59,590 nt of DNA from Paracoccaceae bacterium (GCA_030697175.1 JAUYQR010000012.1:1-59590); one strand, 5' to 3'; positions 37,050 through 46,019 are shown, numbered from the stretch's first letter. Numbers and translations are program-made. Notes: generated by a model not told the origin, from the sequence alone.

Positions 37050-37066
37050 TGCAACTTTTAGTTGCA
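37050..37066. promoter_or_regulatory. Inverted repeat TGCAACT-TTT-AGTTGCA
   Basis: Two perfect 7-bp arms separated by three T's lie 41 bp after the methyltransferase stop. It could be a regulator site for the downstream complex I gene or a weak terminator, although no T-run follows the second arm. Confidence 0.4.
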
Positions 37067-37114
37067 ATCGCAAGTGCTCTTTGGCAACCTGGTCTGGCAA
37101 GCAGTACCTAGGCT

Positions 37115-37161
37115 GTCGGCTGACCCACCACACCCCACACCACTCCCCGAGGTCAGCCGAC
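37115..37161 (+). other. Leader hairpin with C-rich loop
   Basis: A perfect 11-pair stem GTCGGCTGACC / GGTCAGCCGAC encloses a 25-nt loop made almost only of C and A with one T and one G. It sits 90 bp upstream of the NDUFS4-like gene. The loop's C runs could pair with a Shine-Dalgarno sequence, such as the very strong one just downstream. It could be a regulatory leader or a separate small RNA; no known RNA family was recognised. Confidence 0.5.
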
Positions 37162-37240
37162 GGTTCCCTTGGTGCCCGATCGTGCCGCAAACTGGTGCTT
37201 GCGCTTTCCCCCCGGCTTCGGAATAAAGCAGCGAAACCCC

Positions 37241-37251
37241 GGAGGTGATCC
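37241..37251 (+). promoter_or_regulatory. Full-length Shine-Dalgarno GGAGGTGATCC
   Basis: These 11 bases are the exact complement of the usual 16S rRNA 3' end (GGATCACCTCC) and touch the ATG at 37252, placing the GGAGG core at optimum spacing. Confidence 0.8.
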
Positions 37252-37560
37252 ATGCGCGCCCGCATCTACCAGCCATCCCGCACCGCCATGCAATCTGGCA
37301 CTGCAAAGACGCAAGGCTGGGTGCTGGAGTTTGACCGCGCCGCGCGGGAGATTGACCCGCTGATGGGCTGGACCTCGTCGGGCGATACGCAGTCACAGGT
37401 GCGTCTGACCTTCGAGACGCGCGAGGCGGCCGAAGCCTACGCGACGGCCAAGGGGATCACCTATGACGTGGTCTTGCCAAAGCCGCGCAAGCTGGTGATC
37501 CGCCCGCGGGGGTATGGCGAGAACTTTGCCACCGACCGCAGGGGCGCCTGGACGCACTGA
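37252..37560 (+). CDS. NDUFS4-like NADH dehydrogenase accessory subunit (ETC complex I)
   Basis: The 102-residue product matches the ETC_C1_NDUFS4 family: [29 protein letters not shown] and the C-terminal R-P-R-G-Y-G-E-N-F. The family is an accessory subunit of respiratory complex I in alphaproteobacteria and mitochondria. It has a perfect Shine-Dalgarno sequence, implying high expression. It is followed by a GNAT gene after 3 bp. Confidence 0.93.
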   Translation: MRARIYQPSRTAMQSGTAKTQGWVLEFDRAAREIDPLMGWTSSGDTQSQVRLTFETREAAEAYATAKGITYDVVLPKPRKLVIRPRGYGENFATDRRGAWTH

Positions 37561-37563
37561 CCC

Positions 37564-38025
37564 ATGCTGACGATTGGTCGCGAAAGCCCGCTGGGGCCGG
37601 ATCTGGCGCTGTTGATGGCGCGCCACACCGCTGACATGCACGCCGATACGCCGCCGGAAAGCATTCACATGATGGATGCCGGCGCGTTGGCGATCGAGGA
37701 CGTGTGGTTCTACGTGATGCGCGACGGGGCCGAGCCGGTTGCAATGGGCGCGTTCAAACGGATCGACGCAGGCCATGCCGAGATCAAGTCGATGCATGTT
37801 CTGGCCGAGGCCCGCGGGCGCGGGCTGTCGCGCCGGATGCTGGAGCATCTGATCGCCGAAGCGCGCGCAGCCGGGTTTTCGCGGCTGAGCCTGGAAACCG
37901 GGGTGCAGCCCACCTTCGTCGCCGCCCGCGCGCTCTATGCCAAGGCCGGGTTTGACGAATGTCCGCCGTTCGAGGGCTATTGGGCTGACCCGAACTCGGT
38001 CTTCATGACAAAGGTGCTTGCCTGA
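37564..38025 (+). CDS. GNAT-family N-acetyltransferase
   Basis: The 153-residue product has the GNAT acetyl-CoA loop R-G-R-G-L-S-R-R-M-L (around residue 83) preceded by the strand I-K-S-M-H-V, plus late A-R-A-L-Y-A-K-A-G-F. Substrate is unknown. It begins 3 bp after the complex I subunit stop and probably shares its transcript. Confidence 0.88.
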   Translation: MLTIGRESPLGPDLALLMARHTADMHADTPPESIHMMDAGALAIEDVWFYVMRDGAEPVAMGAFKRIDAGHAEIKSMHVLAEARGRGLSRRMLEHLIAEARAAGFSRLSLETGVQPTFVAARALYAKAGFDECPPFEGYWADPNSVFMTKVLA

Positions 38026-38056
38026 TCCCCTCACCTGCCGCAAAAGGTGGCGGCGC

Positions 38057-38133
38057 GGGCTCATAGCTCAACTGGATAGAGCAAGGACCTTCTAAGTCCG
38101 AGGTTGAGGGTTCGAGTCCTTCTGGGCCCGCCA
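38057..38133 (+). tRNA. tRNA-Arg (anticodon UCU)
   Basis: The 77-nt cloverleaf has acceptor GGGCTCA/TGGGCCC, D-arm AGCTCAACTGGATAGAGC, anticodon stem GGACC..with loop CTTCTAA giving anticodon TCT, T-arm AGGGTTCGAGTCCT and encoded CCA. It decodes AGA/AGG. Confidence 0.95.
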
Positions 38134-38196
38134 GTTTCCTGCATATGGCCGCCGTCCTCGGGGCTTCGGGCCCGTCGGACGGCTTTGCCACGGAGA

Positions 38197-39435
38197 TCAG
38201 GTCCTGACCGTCGGGGCGCCCCCTTCGAAACGGTTGCCGTGGCGGTAGTCGCAAGGGGCCTCTTGCATTTGCAGATGCAGGCCGGTGCCGGTGAAAGGAT
38301 GCGCGCGGGCGACATCCTCGTCGAAGTCGATGCCAAGACCGGGGGCGTCGGGGGGGATGATGTAGCCGTCCTCCCACCTGATCGAATTGCGGATCAGCTT
38401 CTGGTGGAAGGTGCCGCCGGTCTCGATGGTTTCGGCGATCAGCAGGTTCGGGATCGAGGCGGCGAAATGCACGTTTGCGGCCCATTCCACCGGTCCGGCA
38501 TAAAGGTGCGGGGCCATCTCGGCGTTGAAGATCTCGGCCATCGCGGCGATCTTCTTCGCCTCCCAGATGCCACCGACGCGGCCCAGCGCCGGTTGCAGGA
38601 TCTTGACGCCGCCGGCCCGCAGCAGCGTGCCGAATTCGGCCTTGGTGGTCATCCGTTCGCCGGTGGCCAGCGGCACGCGCACGGATCTGGCGACTTCGGC
38701 GAATTCCAGCAGGTTGTCGGGCGGGATCGGTTCTTCGTACCAAAGCGGGTTGTAGGGCTCGATCTCGCGGCCCAGGCGGATCGCTCCGGGCGTGGTGAAC
38801 TGGCCGTGGGTGCCGAAGAGAAGGTCGACGCGGTCGCCCACAGCCGCGCGGATCGCCTTGCAGAACGCGACCGAGCGGGTGATGTCGGACATGGCCGGTT
38901 CATGCCCGCCGCGGATCGTATAGGGACCGGCGGGGTCGAATTTCACCGCCGTGAAGCCCAGGTTCATGAAGCGGACAGCGGCCTCGGCGGCGGCGTCGGG
39001 ATCGACCCAGAACTCGGCGGATTCCTTGCCCGGTTCGGGGTAGAGATAGGTGTAGCTGCGGATGCGGTCGTTCATGCGGCCGCCGAGCAGCGCCCAGACC
39101 GGCCGGTCGCGGGCCTTGCCGAGGATGTCCCAGCAAGCGATCTCGAGGCCGGAGAAAGCGCCCATCACCGTGGGGTCAGGGCGCTGGGTGAAGCCCGAGG
39201 AATAGGCGCGGCGGAACATCAGCTCGATGTTTTCCGGGTTCTCGCCCTGCATGTGGCGCTCGAACACGTCCTCGATGACCGCGCGCATCGCCTTTGGGCC
39301 GACAGTCGAGGCGTAACATTCGCCGTAGCCCACGATGCCGGTGTCGGTGGTGAGCTTCGGGAAGATCCAGTACCGCCCGCCCCAGCCGGGGAACGGCGGT
39401 GCCACGACAAAGATCTCGAGATCCTTCAGCTTCAT
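38197..39435 (-). CDS. Mandelate racemase/muconate lactonizing enzyme family protein
   Basis: The 412-residue enolase-superfamily protein has a capping N-terminal domain and a TIM barrel. Visible are an acid-base region V-K-F-D-P, metal ligands in V-D-L-L-F-G-T-H-G-Q, W-Y-E-E-P and T-G-E-R-M, and a late A-P-H-L with a candidate catalytic His. These features fit sugar-acid dehydratases or cycloisomerases; the substrate cannot be read. GGAGGACCACGC precedes the ATG. It is separate from the downstream MFS gene. Confidence 0.85.
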   Translation of the reverse strand: MKLKDLEIFVVAPPFPGWGGRYWIFPKLTTDTGIVGYGECYASTVGPKAMRAVIEDVFERHMQGENPENIELMFRRAYSSGFTQRPDPTVMGAFSGLEIACWDILGKARDRPVWALLGGRMNDRIRSYTYLYPEPGKESAEFWVDPDAAAEAAVRFMNLGFTAVKFDPAGPYTIRGGHEPAMSDITRSVAFCKAIRAAVGDRVDLLFGTHGQFTTPGAIRLGREIEPYNPLWYEEPIPPDNLLEFAEVARSVRVPLATGERMTTKAEFGTLLRAGGVKILQPALGRVGGIWEAKKIAAMAEIFNAEMAPHLYAGPVEWAANVHFAASIPNLLIAETIETGGTFHQKLIRNSIRWEDGYIIPPDAPGLGIDFDEDVARAHPFTGTGLHLQMQEAPCDYRHGNRFEGGAPTVRT

Positions 39436-39566
39436 GCGTGGTCCTCCGGGTTGCCGGAGTGCGCGGGGGTTTCACACCGCTGCACCCCCGTGGGATATTT
39501 CCGCAAAGAGGAAGCTAGACCCGAGCTGCGGCGGGGTCAGGGCTGAATGCGACATGAGGTGACGTT

Positions 39567-40787
39567 TCAGCCGCTTCTTGGCCGGCGCAGGCGGGGGCCG
39601 AGGACGTGAAGGCCGAGGCAGGCCAGCATCAGGGCGGAGGCCACGAGGAAGGGCGCACCGGGGGCGAAAACCGGCGCGCCGTCGCGGGTGAAGTGCGAGA
39701 ATACCGAGGTCATCAGGAGGGGCGAGGTGATCATCGCGATGGCATTGAGGCTGGAGAGGACGCCCTGCACCTCGCCCTGAGCATCGGCGGGGGCCGAGCG
39801 AGAGGCGATGGCCTGCAGGGCGGGCGTGACCACGCCACCGAGCGCCGTGACCGGGGTGATGGCCAGCGCGAGGGCGGGCGAGGTGACAAGGCCGAGGGCG
39901 GCGAGCGTGACCACATCGACCCACATGCCGTAATGCGCGGCGCGGTGTTCGCCGAAGCGGCGGATCAGCGGGCCGACCAGAAGCGCCTGACCGACCGCGA
40001 AGGAGACGCCGTAGACCGCTAGCGAGATGCCGACCATGCCGCTGTCCCAGCCGAAGCGGGCCTGGCCGTAGTAGGCCCAGACCGAGGGGTAGACGTTCAT
40101 CGCGATGCCGAGGATCAGGAAGCAGGCAAGCGTGAGGCGCAGGCCCGGCAGGCGGGTGACGGAGCGGAGCGCGCCAAGCGGGTTGGCGCGGGCGAGGCTG
40201 AACCGGCGGCGGGTGGCGTCGGTGACGGTTTCGGGCAGCACGAACCAGCCGAAGGTGAGGTTCGCCAGCGCCAGCCCTGCGGCCACGAGGAAGGGCGCGC
40301 GGGTGTCGATGCCGGCAAGGAGGCCGCCGATCACCGGGCCGAGGACGAAGCCGATGCCGAACCCCGCGCCGATCAGGCCGAAGCGGCTGCCGCGCTGCTC
40401 GGGCGGGGTGATGTCGGCGATGTAGGCGGTGGCGGTGGCATAGGTGGCGGCCGTGATGCCGGCCACGATGCGGGCAGCGATGAGAAGCCAGACGGTTTGG
40501 GCGGCGGCCATGACGAGGTAATCGAGGCTCATCACCAGAAGCGACAGCAAGAGGACGGGGCGGCGTCCGAACCGGTCGGAAAGCGCGCCGATGACCGGGC
40601 CGAACAGGAACTGCATCACCGCAAACGAGGTGGCGAGGACGCCGCCCCAAAGCGCCGCCTCGGCGAGGGGCAGACCTGTCACTTCGCGCAGGAGGTCGGG
40701 CATCACCGGGAAGATAAGGCCGATACCGATGGCGTCGAGGGTGACGGTGGCGAGGATGAAGACGAGGGCGAGGCGCGGGTTCTTCAT
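39567..40787 (-). CDS. TetA-like MFS drug efflux transporter
   Basis: The 406-residue product has 12 hydrophobic helices and the DHA1 motifs: D-A-I-G-I-G-L-I-F-P-V-M-P in TM1, motif A G-A-L-S-D-R-F-G-R-R-P in loop 2-3 and G-I-G-F-V-L-G-P-V-I-G-G in TM5. It belongs near the TetA/TCR group. Whether it exports tetracycline is unknown; it may be a general multidrug pump. ATG 40787 is the conserved start. It lies 78 bp downstream of the hydrolase operon on the same strand. Confidence 0.87.
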   Translation of the reverse strand: MKNPRLALVFILATVTLDAIGIGLIFPVMPDLLREVTGLPLAEAALWGGVLATSFAVMQFLFGPVIGALSDRFGRRPVLLLSLLVMSLDYLVMAAAQTVWLLIAARIVAGITAATYATATAYIADITPPEQRGSRFGLIGAGFGIGFVLGPVIGGLLAGIDTRAPFLVAAGLALANLTFGWFVLPETVTDATRRRFSLARANPLGALRSVTRLPGLRLTLACFLILGIAMNVYPSVWAYYGQARFGWDSGMVGISLAVYGVSFAVGQALLVGPLIRRFGEHRAAHYGMWVDVVTLAALGLVTSPALALAITPVTALGGVVTPALQAIASRSAPADAQGEVQGVLSSLNAIAMITSPLLMTSVFSHFTRDGAPVFAPGAPFLVASALMLACLGLHVLGPRLRRPRSG

Positions 40788-40865
40788 TACGGCTTTCGAT
40801 TTGTGCAGATCTTGGCCTAAAGCAAGGCAAGACATCTGTTCCGATATTGGAAATGTGCAAGTGCG

Positions 40866-41648
40866 TCAGAGATGACCGATCCGGGTGAGGAAGCCGCGCA
40901 GGTGGCCGGCGAAGTCTTCGGGCCGGTCAAGCGGGGCGACGTGGCCGGCGCGCTGGATCAGCCGGAACTCGGCGCCGGGGATCAGACCGGCAAGCTCGCG
41001 CTGCATGTCGGGCGGGGTTGCGGCGTCGTCGCTGGCGGCGATGACGAGGGTTGGCAGGCGCAAGGTGGCGGTGGTCTGGTAGAAATCGCTGCCCGCGATG
41101 GCCGTGGCAACACCTGTCCAGCCTGCCGGGTCGGTTTGCGACAGGAGCGCGCGCTGGGCGTCGAGGGTGGCGGCCTGACGCCAGCGATGGCCGAGGTTCT
41201 GCGCCAGTGTCGCGTCGAGGATGGCCGCGATGCCGCCGTCCTGCACCGTTGCGATGCGCCGTTGCCAGAGGTCAGGCGTGCCGAGCCTTGTGCCGGTGTT
41301 CGACAGGACCAGCCCGCGCACGAGATCGAGCCGCTTGACGGCAAGGCCCTGCGCCACAAGGCCGCCTGCGCCAAGTCCTGCGATGACCGCCTCGGCCACC
41401 CCGAAATGCGCCATGATCCGTTCGCAATCGCGGATCAACGCGCCCATTGCATAGGGCGGGGGCGGCACGTCGGAACCACCGTGGCCGCGCAGATCAACAC
41501 GCAGCACGCGCCACTGGGCAAGCTGGGCCACCGCGCCGTCCCAGACCGTCAGATCGGCACCGAGGCCGTGGATCAGCACCACGGGAGGTGCTGTGGGCGG
41601 ACCTTCGCAGACCGCGTTCAGGCGGATGTCATCGAGGTAGACCAGCAT
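40866..41648 (-). CDS. Alpha/beta hydrolase lacking its nucleophile Ser (PcaD-like)
   Basis: The 260-residue product has the 3-oxoadipate enol-lactonase-type alpha/beta fold: oxyanion H-G-L-G-A-D, D-L-R-G-H-G-G-S-D, cap domain, acid region A-S-D-D-A and base G-H-V (H236). The nucleophile elbow reads G-L-G-A-G where G-x-S-x-G is expected: the codon for residue 93 is GGC, one base from AGC. Either catalysis is lost or it has a non-hydrolytic role. It is the last gene of a four-gene run, 2 bp after the dehydratase. Confidence 0.82.
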   Translation of the reverse strand: MLVYLDDIRLNAVCEGPPTAPPVVLIHGLGADLTVWDGAVAQLAQWRVLRVDLRGHGGSDVPPPPYAMGALIRDCERIMAHFGVAEAVIAGLGAGGLVAQGLAVKRLDLVRGLVLSNTGTRLGTPDLWQRRIATVQDGGIAAILDATLAQNLGHRWRQAATLDAQRALLSQTDPAGWTGVATAIAGSDFYQTTATLRLPTLVIAASDDAATPPDMQRELAGLIPGAEFRLIQRAGHVAPLDRPEDFAGHLRGFLTRIGHL

Positions 41649-41650
41649 CC

Positions 41651-42616
41651 CTAGCCAAACCGCTCCAGCACGGATCGAAAGAGGGCGGGGTCGACGTTGC
41701 CGCCAGAGGCGGTGCAGATCACGGTGTCGCCAAGGCCATCGGCAAAAAGCGCAGCGGCGAGCGCGACCGCGCCGCCCGGCTCAAGCACCAGACCGAGGTG
41801 GGAAAAGGCGAGGGCCACGGCGTGCAGCGCCTGATCGTCGGTCACGCTGAGCCCTGCCCCGGCAAGCCGTTGCAGAACGGGAAAGGTCAGGGTGCCGGGC
41901 ATCGGCGTCAGGATCGCGTCGCAGACCGATCCGGCGGCAGCCGCATTGCCCAGACGCTGCCCTGCCGCCAGCGACCGCGCCATATCGTCAAACCCGGCGG
42001 GTTCGACGGTGCGGACCTGCATGCCGGGCGCGCGGGCCTGAAGCGCAAGGGCGATGCCGGCGGACAGCCCGCCACCGCCGCAGCAGACGAGAACCTCGGC
42101 CTCGGTCATGCCGGCCTCGGCCGCCTGTGCCGCGATTTCGAGGCCGACGGTGCCCTGCCCGGCAATCACCTCCGGCTCGTCATAGGGCTTGATCAGCGTC
42201 AGGCCACGGTCTGCCGCGAGCGTGGCCCCCAAGGCATCGCGGTCGGCGCCGCGTGCGTGAAGCACCACCTCGGCCCCGTAAGCGCGGGTGTTGGCGATCT
42301 TGACCGCGGGGGCATCCGACGGCATCACGATCACGCAAGGGCTGCCGTGCCGGGCTGCCGCAAGGGCGACGCCTTGGGCATGGTTGCCGGAGGAATAGGC
42401 GATCACGCCTTGCGCGCGGGCATCGGGCGGCAGGGCCGACACCGCCGCCCAGCCGCCGCGAAACTTGAAGCTGCCGGTCAGTTGCAGCGATTCCGCCTTT
42501 ATGAACACCCGACGACCGGCAATGCGGTCGAGAAGCGGCGCGTTCAGAAGCGGGGTCAGCCGCGCATGGCCGCGAAGCCGCTGCGCCGCAGCCTCGATCC
42601 GGGCGATGTCGGTCAT
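41651..42616 (-). CDS. PLP-dependent threonine/serine dehydratase
   Basis: The 321-residue product is fold-type II. The PLP lysine is in G-S-F-K-F-R-G (~residue 51), the substrate loop in S-S-G-N-H-A-Q-G and the PLP phosphate loop in C-G-G-G-G-L. Short length without a regulatory domain fits catabolic threonine, serine or hydroxyaspartate dehydratases. It overlaps the preceding hydrolase by 4 bp. It may feed 2-oxobutyrate, pyruvate or oxaloacetate into metabolism. Confidence 0.87.
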   Translation of the reverse strand: MTDIARIEAAAQRLRGHARLTPLLNAPLLDRIAGRRVFIKAESLQLTGSFKFRGGWAAVSALPPDARAQGVIAYSSGNHAQGVALAAARHGSPCVIVMPSDAPAVKIANTRAYGAEVVLHARGADRDALGATLAADRGLTLIKPYDEPEVIAGQGTVGLEIAAQAAEAGMTEAEVLVCCGGGGLSAGIALALQARAPGMQVRTVEPAGFDDMARSLAAGQRLGNAAAAGSVCDAILTPMPGTLTFPVLQRLAGAGLSVTDDQALHAVALAFSHLGLVLEPGGAVALAAALFADGLGDTVICTASGGNVDPALFRSVLERFG

Positions 42617-43431
42617 GTCAGTGCCTGAAGGAAGGAGTGGATCGCAGACAGCGCCTCGGGTTCATCCAGAAACGGGATATGCGCCCGGCCCGGCACCTCG
42701 GCGAAGATCATGTCTGGGCGACGGCGGCACATTTCGGTGGCCGTGGCGGCGGTGAGAAGGTCCGAGTTTGCGCCGCGGATCAGGGCCAGCGGCAGGCCGG
42801 CAAGAGCGTCGAACATCGGCCAGAGGGTGACGGGCGGGCCTGCGAAGGCCCTGAGAAACGCCTCGCGCAGGGTGGGGTCGTAGCGCAGGCGCAGGCCGTC
42901 GGGAGTTTCGACGGACAGATTGCGCGCTTCTTGCAGCCAGCGGTCCATCGGCACGCCGTCAAAGCCGGGGCTGCGCGCAAGGCGTTCGGCAAAGCCTGCG
43001 TAGGTGCCGCCTGCGGGGTTGCGACCGACGTAGTCGACGATGCGGGTCAGCCCGGCCTGTCCGATTTCGGGGCCGACGTCGTTCAGGCAAAGGCCCAGCA
43101 CCCGGTCGCGCGCCACCGCACCCAGGACCATGCCGATCAGCCCCCCGCGCGAGGTACCGAGGATCGCCGCCCGCCCCAGGCCGAGGTGATCCAGAAGCGC
43201 CAGCGCATCGCGGCCCTCACGGTCGACCGTGTAGGTCGCGGGGCCGGACCAGCCGCTGTCGCCGCGACCGCGGTAATCCATGCGGATCAGCCGGACCGGC
43301 GGCAGATGCGGCACGAGATAGTCGAAATCGGCCATCGTCCGCGTCAGGCCGGCGAGGCACAGAAGCGGCACGCCTTCGCCTTCGTCGCGGTAGGCGATCC
43401 GGGTGCCATCGTCTGCGGTGAAGCTGGTCAT
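42613..43431 (-). CDS. Alpha/beta hydrolase
   Basis: The 272-residue product has an intact nucleophile elbow G-T-S-R-G-G (S94), oxyanion region A-G-L-T-R and base His in G-R-A-H-I. Substrate is unknown. Its ATG overlaps the dehalogenase stop by 4 bp and its stop overlaps the dehydratase start by 4 bp, so all are probably co-translated. Unlike the second hydrolase of the operon, its catalytic Ser is present. Confidence 0.87.
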   Translation of the reverse strand: MTSFTADDGTRIAYRDEGEGVPLLCLAGLTRTMADFDYLVPHLPPVRLIRMDYRGRGDSGWSGPATYTVDREGRDALALLDHLGLGRAAILGTSRGGLIGMVLGAVARDRVLGLCLNDVGPEIGQAGLTRIVDYVGRNPAGGTYAGFAERLARSPGFDGVPMDRWLQEARNLSVETPDGLRLRYDPTLREAFLRAFAGPPVTLWPMFDALAGLPLALIRGANSDLLTAATATEMCRRRPDMIFAEVPGRAHIPFLDEPEALSAIHSFLQALT

Positions 43432-44102
43432 GCGATCACCGACAGCCGGGCGAGATCGGGGATGATGTGGTTCGGCCCGTGCGGCAGGCGGTCCATCGGC
43501 GACGCGTCGCGGTTTACCCAGACGGTGGCGAAACCGAAGCGGGCGGCACCCGCCACATCCCAGCCGTTCGACGACACAAACAGCACCTTGTCGCGCGTCA
43601 CCGCCATCCGCTGTTCGACCAGCGCATAGACCTGGGGGCTTGGCTTGTAGACGCCGGCCTCTTCGACCGAGATCACGGCGTCGAACCGGTCTTGCAGCGC
43701 GTTCGCCGCCAAGGCGGATTTCAGCATTGCAGGCGTGCCGTTTGACAGCAGGGCGAGGCTGAAGCCCCGGTGCTTCAGCGTGTCAAGCGCCTGCGCCACT
43801 TCGGGAAAGGACGGCAGCCGGTCATAAAGCGCAAGGAGGCGGCCCCGCAGTGCGCGGTCGTTCAAGCCCAGGGCCTCGAATGTCCAGTCCAGCGCCTCGG
43901 CGGTGACCTCGGCGAAGTCGGCGTGCGCGCCGAGAAGGGTGCGCAGCCAACTGTATTCAAGCTGCTTGCGTCGCCATGTCGCGGCGAGGGCAGCCCAATC
44001 GGCCACCAGCGGCCCCGCCTCGGCCGAGGCCTGCCGGACGGCTCCGGCCACGTCGAACACGGTGCCATAGGCATCAAAGACCACGATCTTGCGGCTGGGC
44101 AT
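43428..44102 (-). CDS. Haloacid dehalogenase, type II
   Basis: The 224-residue HAD protein has motif I F-D-A-Y-G-T (nucleophile D10), motif II L-L-S-N-G-T and the type II 2-haloacid dehalogenase motif S-S-N-G-W-D followed by A-R-F-G-F. It likely converts L-2-haloacids to D-2-hydroxyacids, though other HAD substrates are possible. It is the first gene of the four-gene operon and divergent from the ABC transporter. Confidence 0.88.
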   Translation of the reverse strand: MPSRKIVVFDAYGTVFDVAGAVRQASAEAGPLVADWAALAATWRRKQLEYSWLRTLLGAHADFAEVTAEALDWTFEALGLNDRALRGRLLALYDRLPSFPEVAQALDTLKHRGFSLALLSNGTPAMLKSALAANALQDRFDAVISVEEAGVYKPSPQVYALVEQRMAVTRDKVLFVSSNGWDVAGAARFGFATVWVNRDASPMDRLPHGPNHIIPDLARLSVIA

Positions 44103-44234
44103 GGACTTTTGCTCCCTGCGGGTTGACGCACCGTGGCACGGGCACGCCACCGGCTGCAAGGCATAGGCAATCCAATGCTTGTGGCGGGCGCGGGCTGGCT
44201 TTAGATCACGGGCGCGGCTTTGGGGACAGGCAAG

Positions 44235-46019
44235 ATGGCAGATACCGGCGGAAACATCGAAGACCGGCCCCGATCGAAAGAGGTGGGCGCCCTGCGCGGG
44301 CTGGTGCCATTCCTGCGGCCCTACCGCGGGATCACGGTTCTTGCAGCCCTTGCCCTGACCCTGACCGCAGGCGTCAGCCTGATCTTGCCGCTGACCGTGC
44401 GCCGGGTGGTCGACGGGTTCAATTCGGGCGATGCGGCCCTTCTGGACCAGTATTTCGCGGCGGCGCTTGGCATTGCGGCACTCCTCGCCGTTGGCACCGG
44501 GCTTCGCTATTACCTTGTCACCCGTCTGGGCGAGCGGGTGGTGGCGGATATTCGCCGCGCGCTTTTTGACCGCGTGCTGGGCATGTCGCCCGCCTTCTTT
44601 GAACGCATCATGACCGGCGAAGTGCTGAGCCGGATCACCACGGACACCACGCTGATCCTGTCGGTGATCGGGTCGTCGGTGTCGGTCGCGCTGCGCAACG
44701 TGCTGATGCTGCTGGGCGGGCTGGTGTTGTTGTTCCTGACCTCGGCCAAGCTGACGGGGCTGGTGCTGCTGATCGTGCCGGCCATCGTGGTGCCGATCAT
44801 CGTGCTGGGACGCAAGCTGCGGCGGCTGTCGAAGGAAAACCAGGACTGGATCGCTTCGTCCTCGGGCTCGGCGTCGGAAGCGCTGTCGTCTGTGCAGACG
44901 GTGCAGGCCTTTACCCACGAAACCCAGACGCGCAGCGCCTTTGCCGATGTGACCGAGAAATCGTTTCTGTCGGCCAAGACCCGGATCGGGACGCGGGCGG
45001 TGATGACGGTGATCGTGATCTTCCTGACCTTCACCGGCATTGTCGGCGTCTTGTGGATCGGCGCGCGGGATGTGCGGGCCGAGGTGATGACGGTGGGCGA
45101 ACTGATCCAGTTCGTGATCTATGCGGTGATGGTGGCCGGGGCCGTGGGCGCGCTGTCGGAGATCTGGGGCGAGTTGCAGCGCGCGGCGGGCGCCACTGAA
45201 CGGCTGGTGGAGCTGCTTCACACCGACGATCCGGTGAAAGATCCGGTGGCGCCGGTTGCCCTGCCCCGCCCGGTGCAGGGGCGGATCGCGTTCGAGGACG
45301 TGACGTTCCGCTATCCCGCGCGGCCCGAAACCTCGGCCTTGAACGGGATCAGTCTGGCGGTGAACCCCGGCGAGACGATTGCGCTGGTTGGCCCTTCGGG
45401 GGCTGGCAAGACGACGATCCTGCAACTGTTGATGCGGTTTTACGACCCGCAGTCGGGGCAGATCACGCTGGACGGCATTCCCTTGACCGCGATGACCCGC
45501 GCCGATTTCCGGTCTGTGATCGCGCTGGTGCCGCAAGACCCGGTGATCTTTGCCACCTCGGCGCGCGAAAACATCCGCTTCGGGCGGCCCGGCGCGACCG
45601 ATGCCGAGGTTGAGCAAGCCGCGCGTGCAGCGGCGGCGCATGATTTTCTGGCGGCCCTGCCACAAGGCTACGACAGCTATCTGGGCGAGCGCGGCGTGAT
45701 GCTGTCGGGCGGGCAGAAGCAGCGCGTGGCGATTGCGCGGGCGATCCTGCGGGATGCCAAGATCCTTCTGCTGGACGAGGCGACATCGGCGCTGGACGCC
45801 GAAAGCGAGCGTGCGGTGCAGGCGGCGGTGGAACGGCTGTCGCAAGGTCGCACGACGCTGGTCGTGGCGCACCGGCTGGCCACGGTAAAGCGCGCCGACC
45901 GGATCGTGGTATTCGACCACGGGCAGATTGCGGCCATCGGCACGCATGACGCGCTGGTGGCGGAAGGCGGGCTTTACGCACGGCTGGCGCGGTTGCAGTT
46001 CACCGACGGCACGGTCTGA
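44235..46019 (+). CDS. ABC exporter, fused permease/ATPase
   Basis: The 594-residue half-transporter has six membrane helices (residues ~30-290) and a C-terminal nucleotide-binding domain with Walker A G-P-S-G-A-G-K-T near 385, signature L-S-G-G-Q-K-Q-R near 490, and Walker B L-L-L-D-E-A-T-S-A-L-D. It should act as a homodimer at the inner membrane, similar to MsbA or other lipid/drug exporters. ATG 44235 is supported over 44220 by the spacing of ACAGG. Confidence 0.93.
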   Translation: MADTGGNIEDRPRSKEVGALRGLVPFLRPYRGITVLAALALTLTAGVSLILPLTVRRVVDGFNSGDAALLDQYFAAALGIAALLAVGTGLRYYLVTRLGERVVADIRRALFDRVLGMSPAFFERIMTGEVLSRITTDTTLILSVIGSSVSVALRNVLMLLGGLVLLFLTSAKLTGLVLLIVPAIVVPIIVLGRKLRRLSKENQDWIASSSGSASEALSSVQTVQAFTHETQTRSAFADVTEKSFLSAKTRIGTRAVMTVIVIFLTFTGIVGVLWIGARDVRAEVMTVGELIQFVIYAVMVAGAVGALSEIWGELQRAAGATERLVELLHTDDPVKDPVAPVALPRPVQGRIAFEDVTFRYPARPETSALNGISLAVNPGETIALVGPSGAGKTTILQLLMRFYDPQSGQITLDGIPLTAMTRADFRSVIALVPQDPVIFATSARENIRFGRPGATDAEVEQAARAAAAHDFLAALPQGYDSYLGERGVMLSGGQKQRVAIARAILRDAKILLLDEATSALDAESERAVQAAVERLSQGRTTLVVAHRLATVKRADRIVVFDHGQIAAIGTHDALVAEGGLYARLARLQFTDGTV

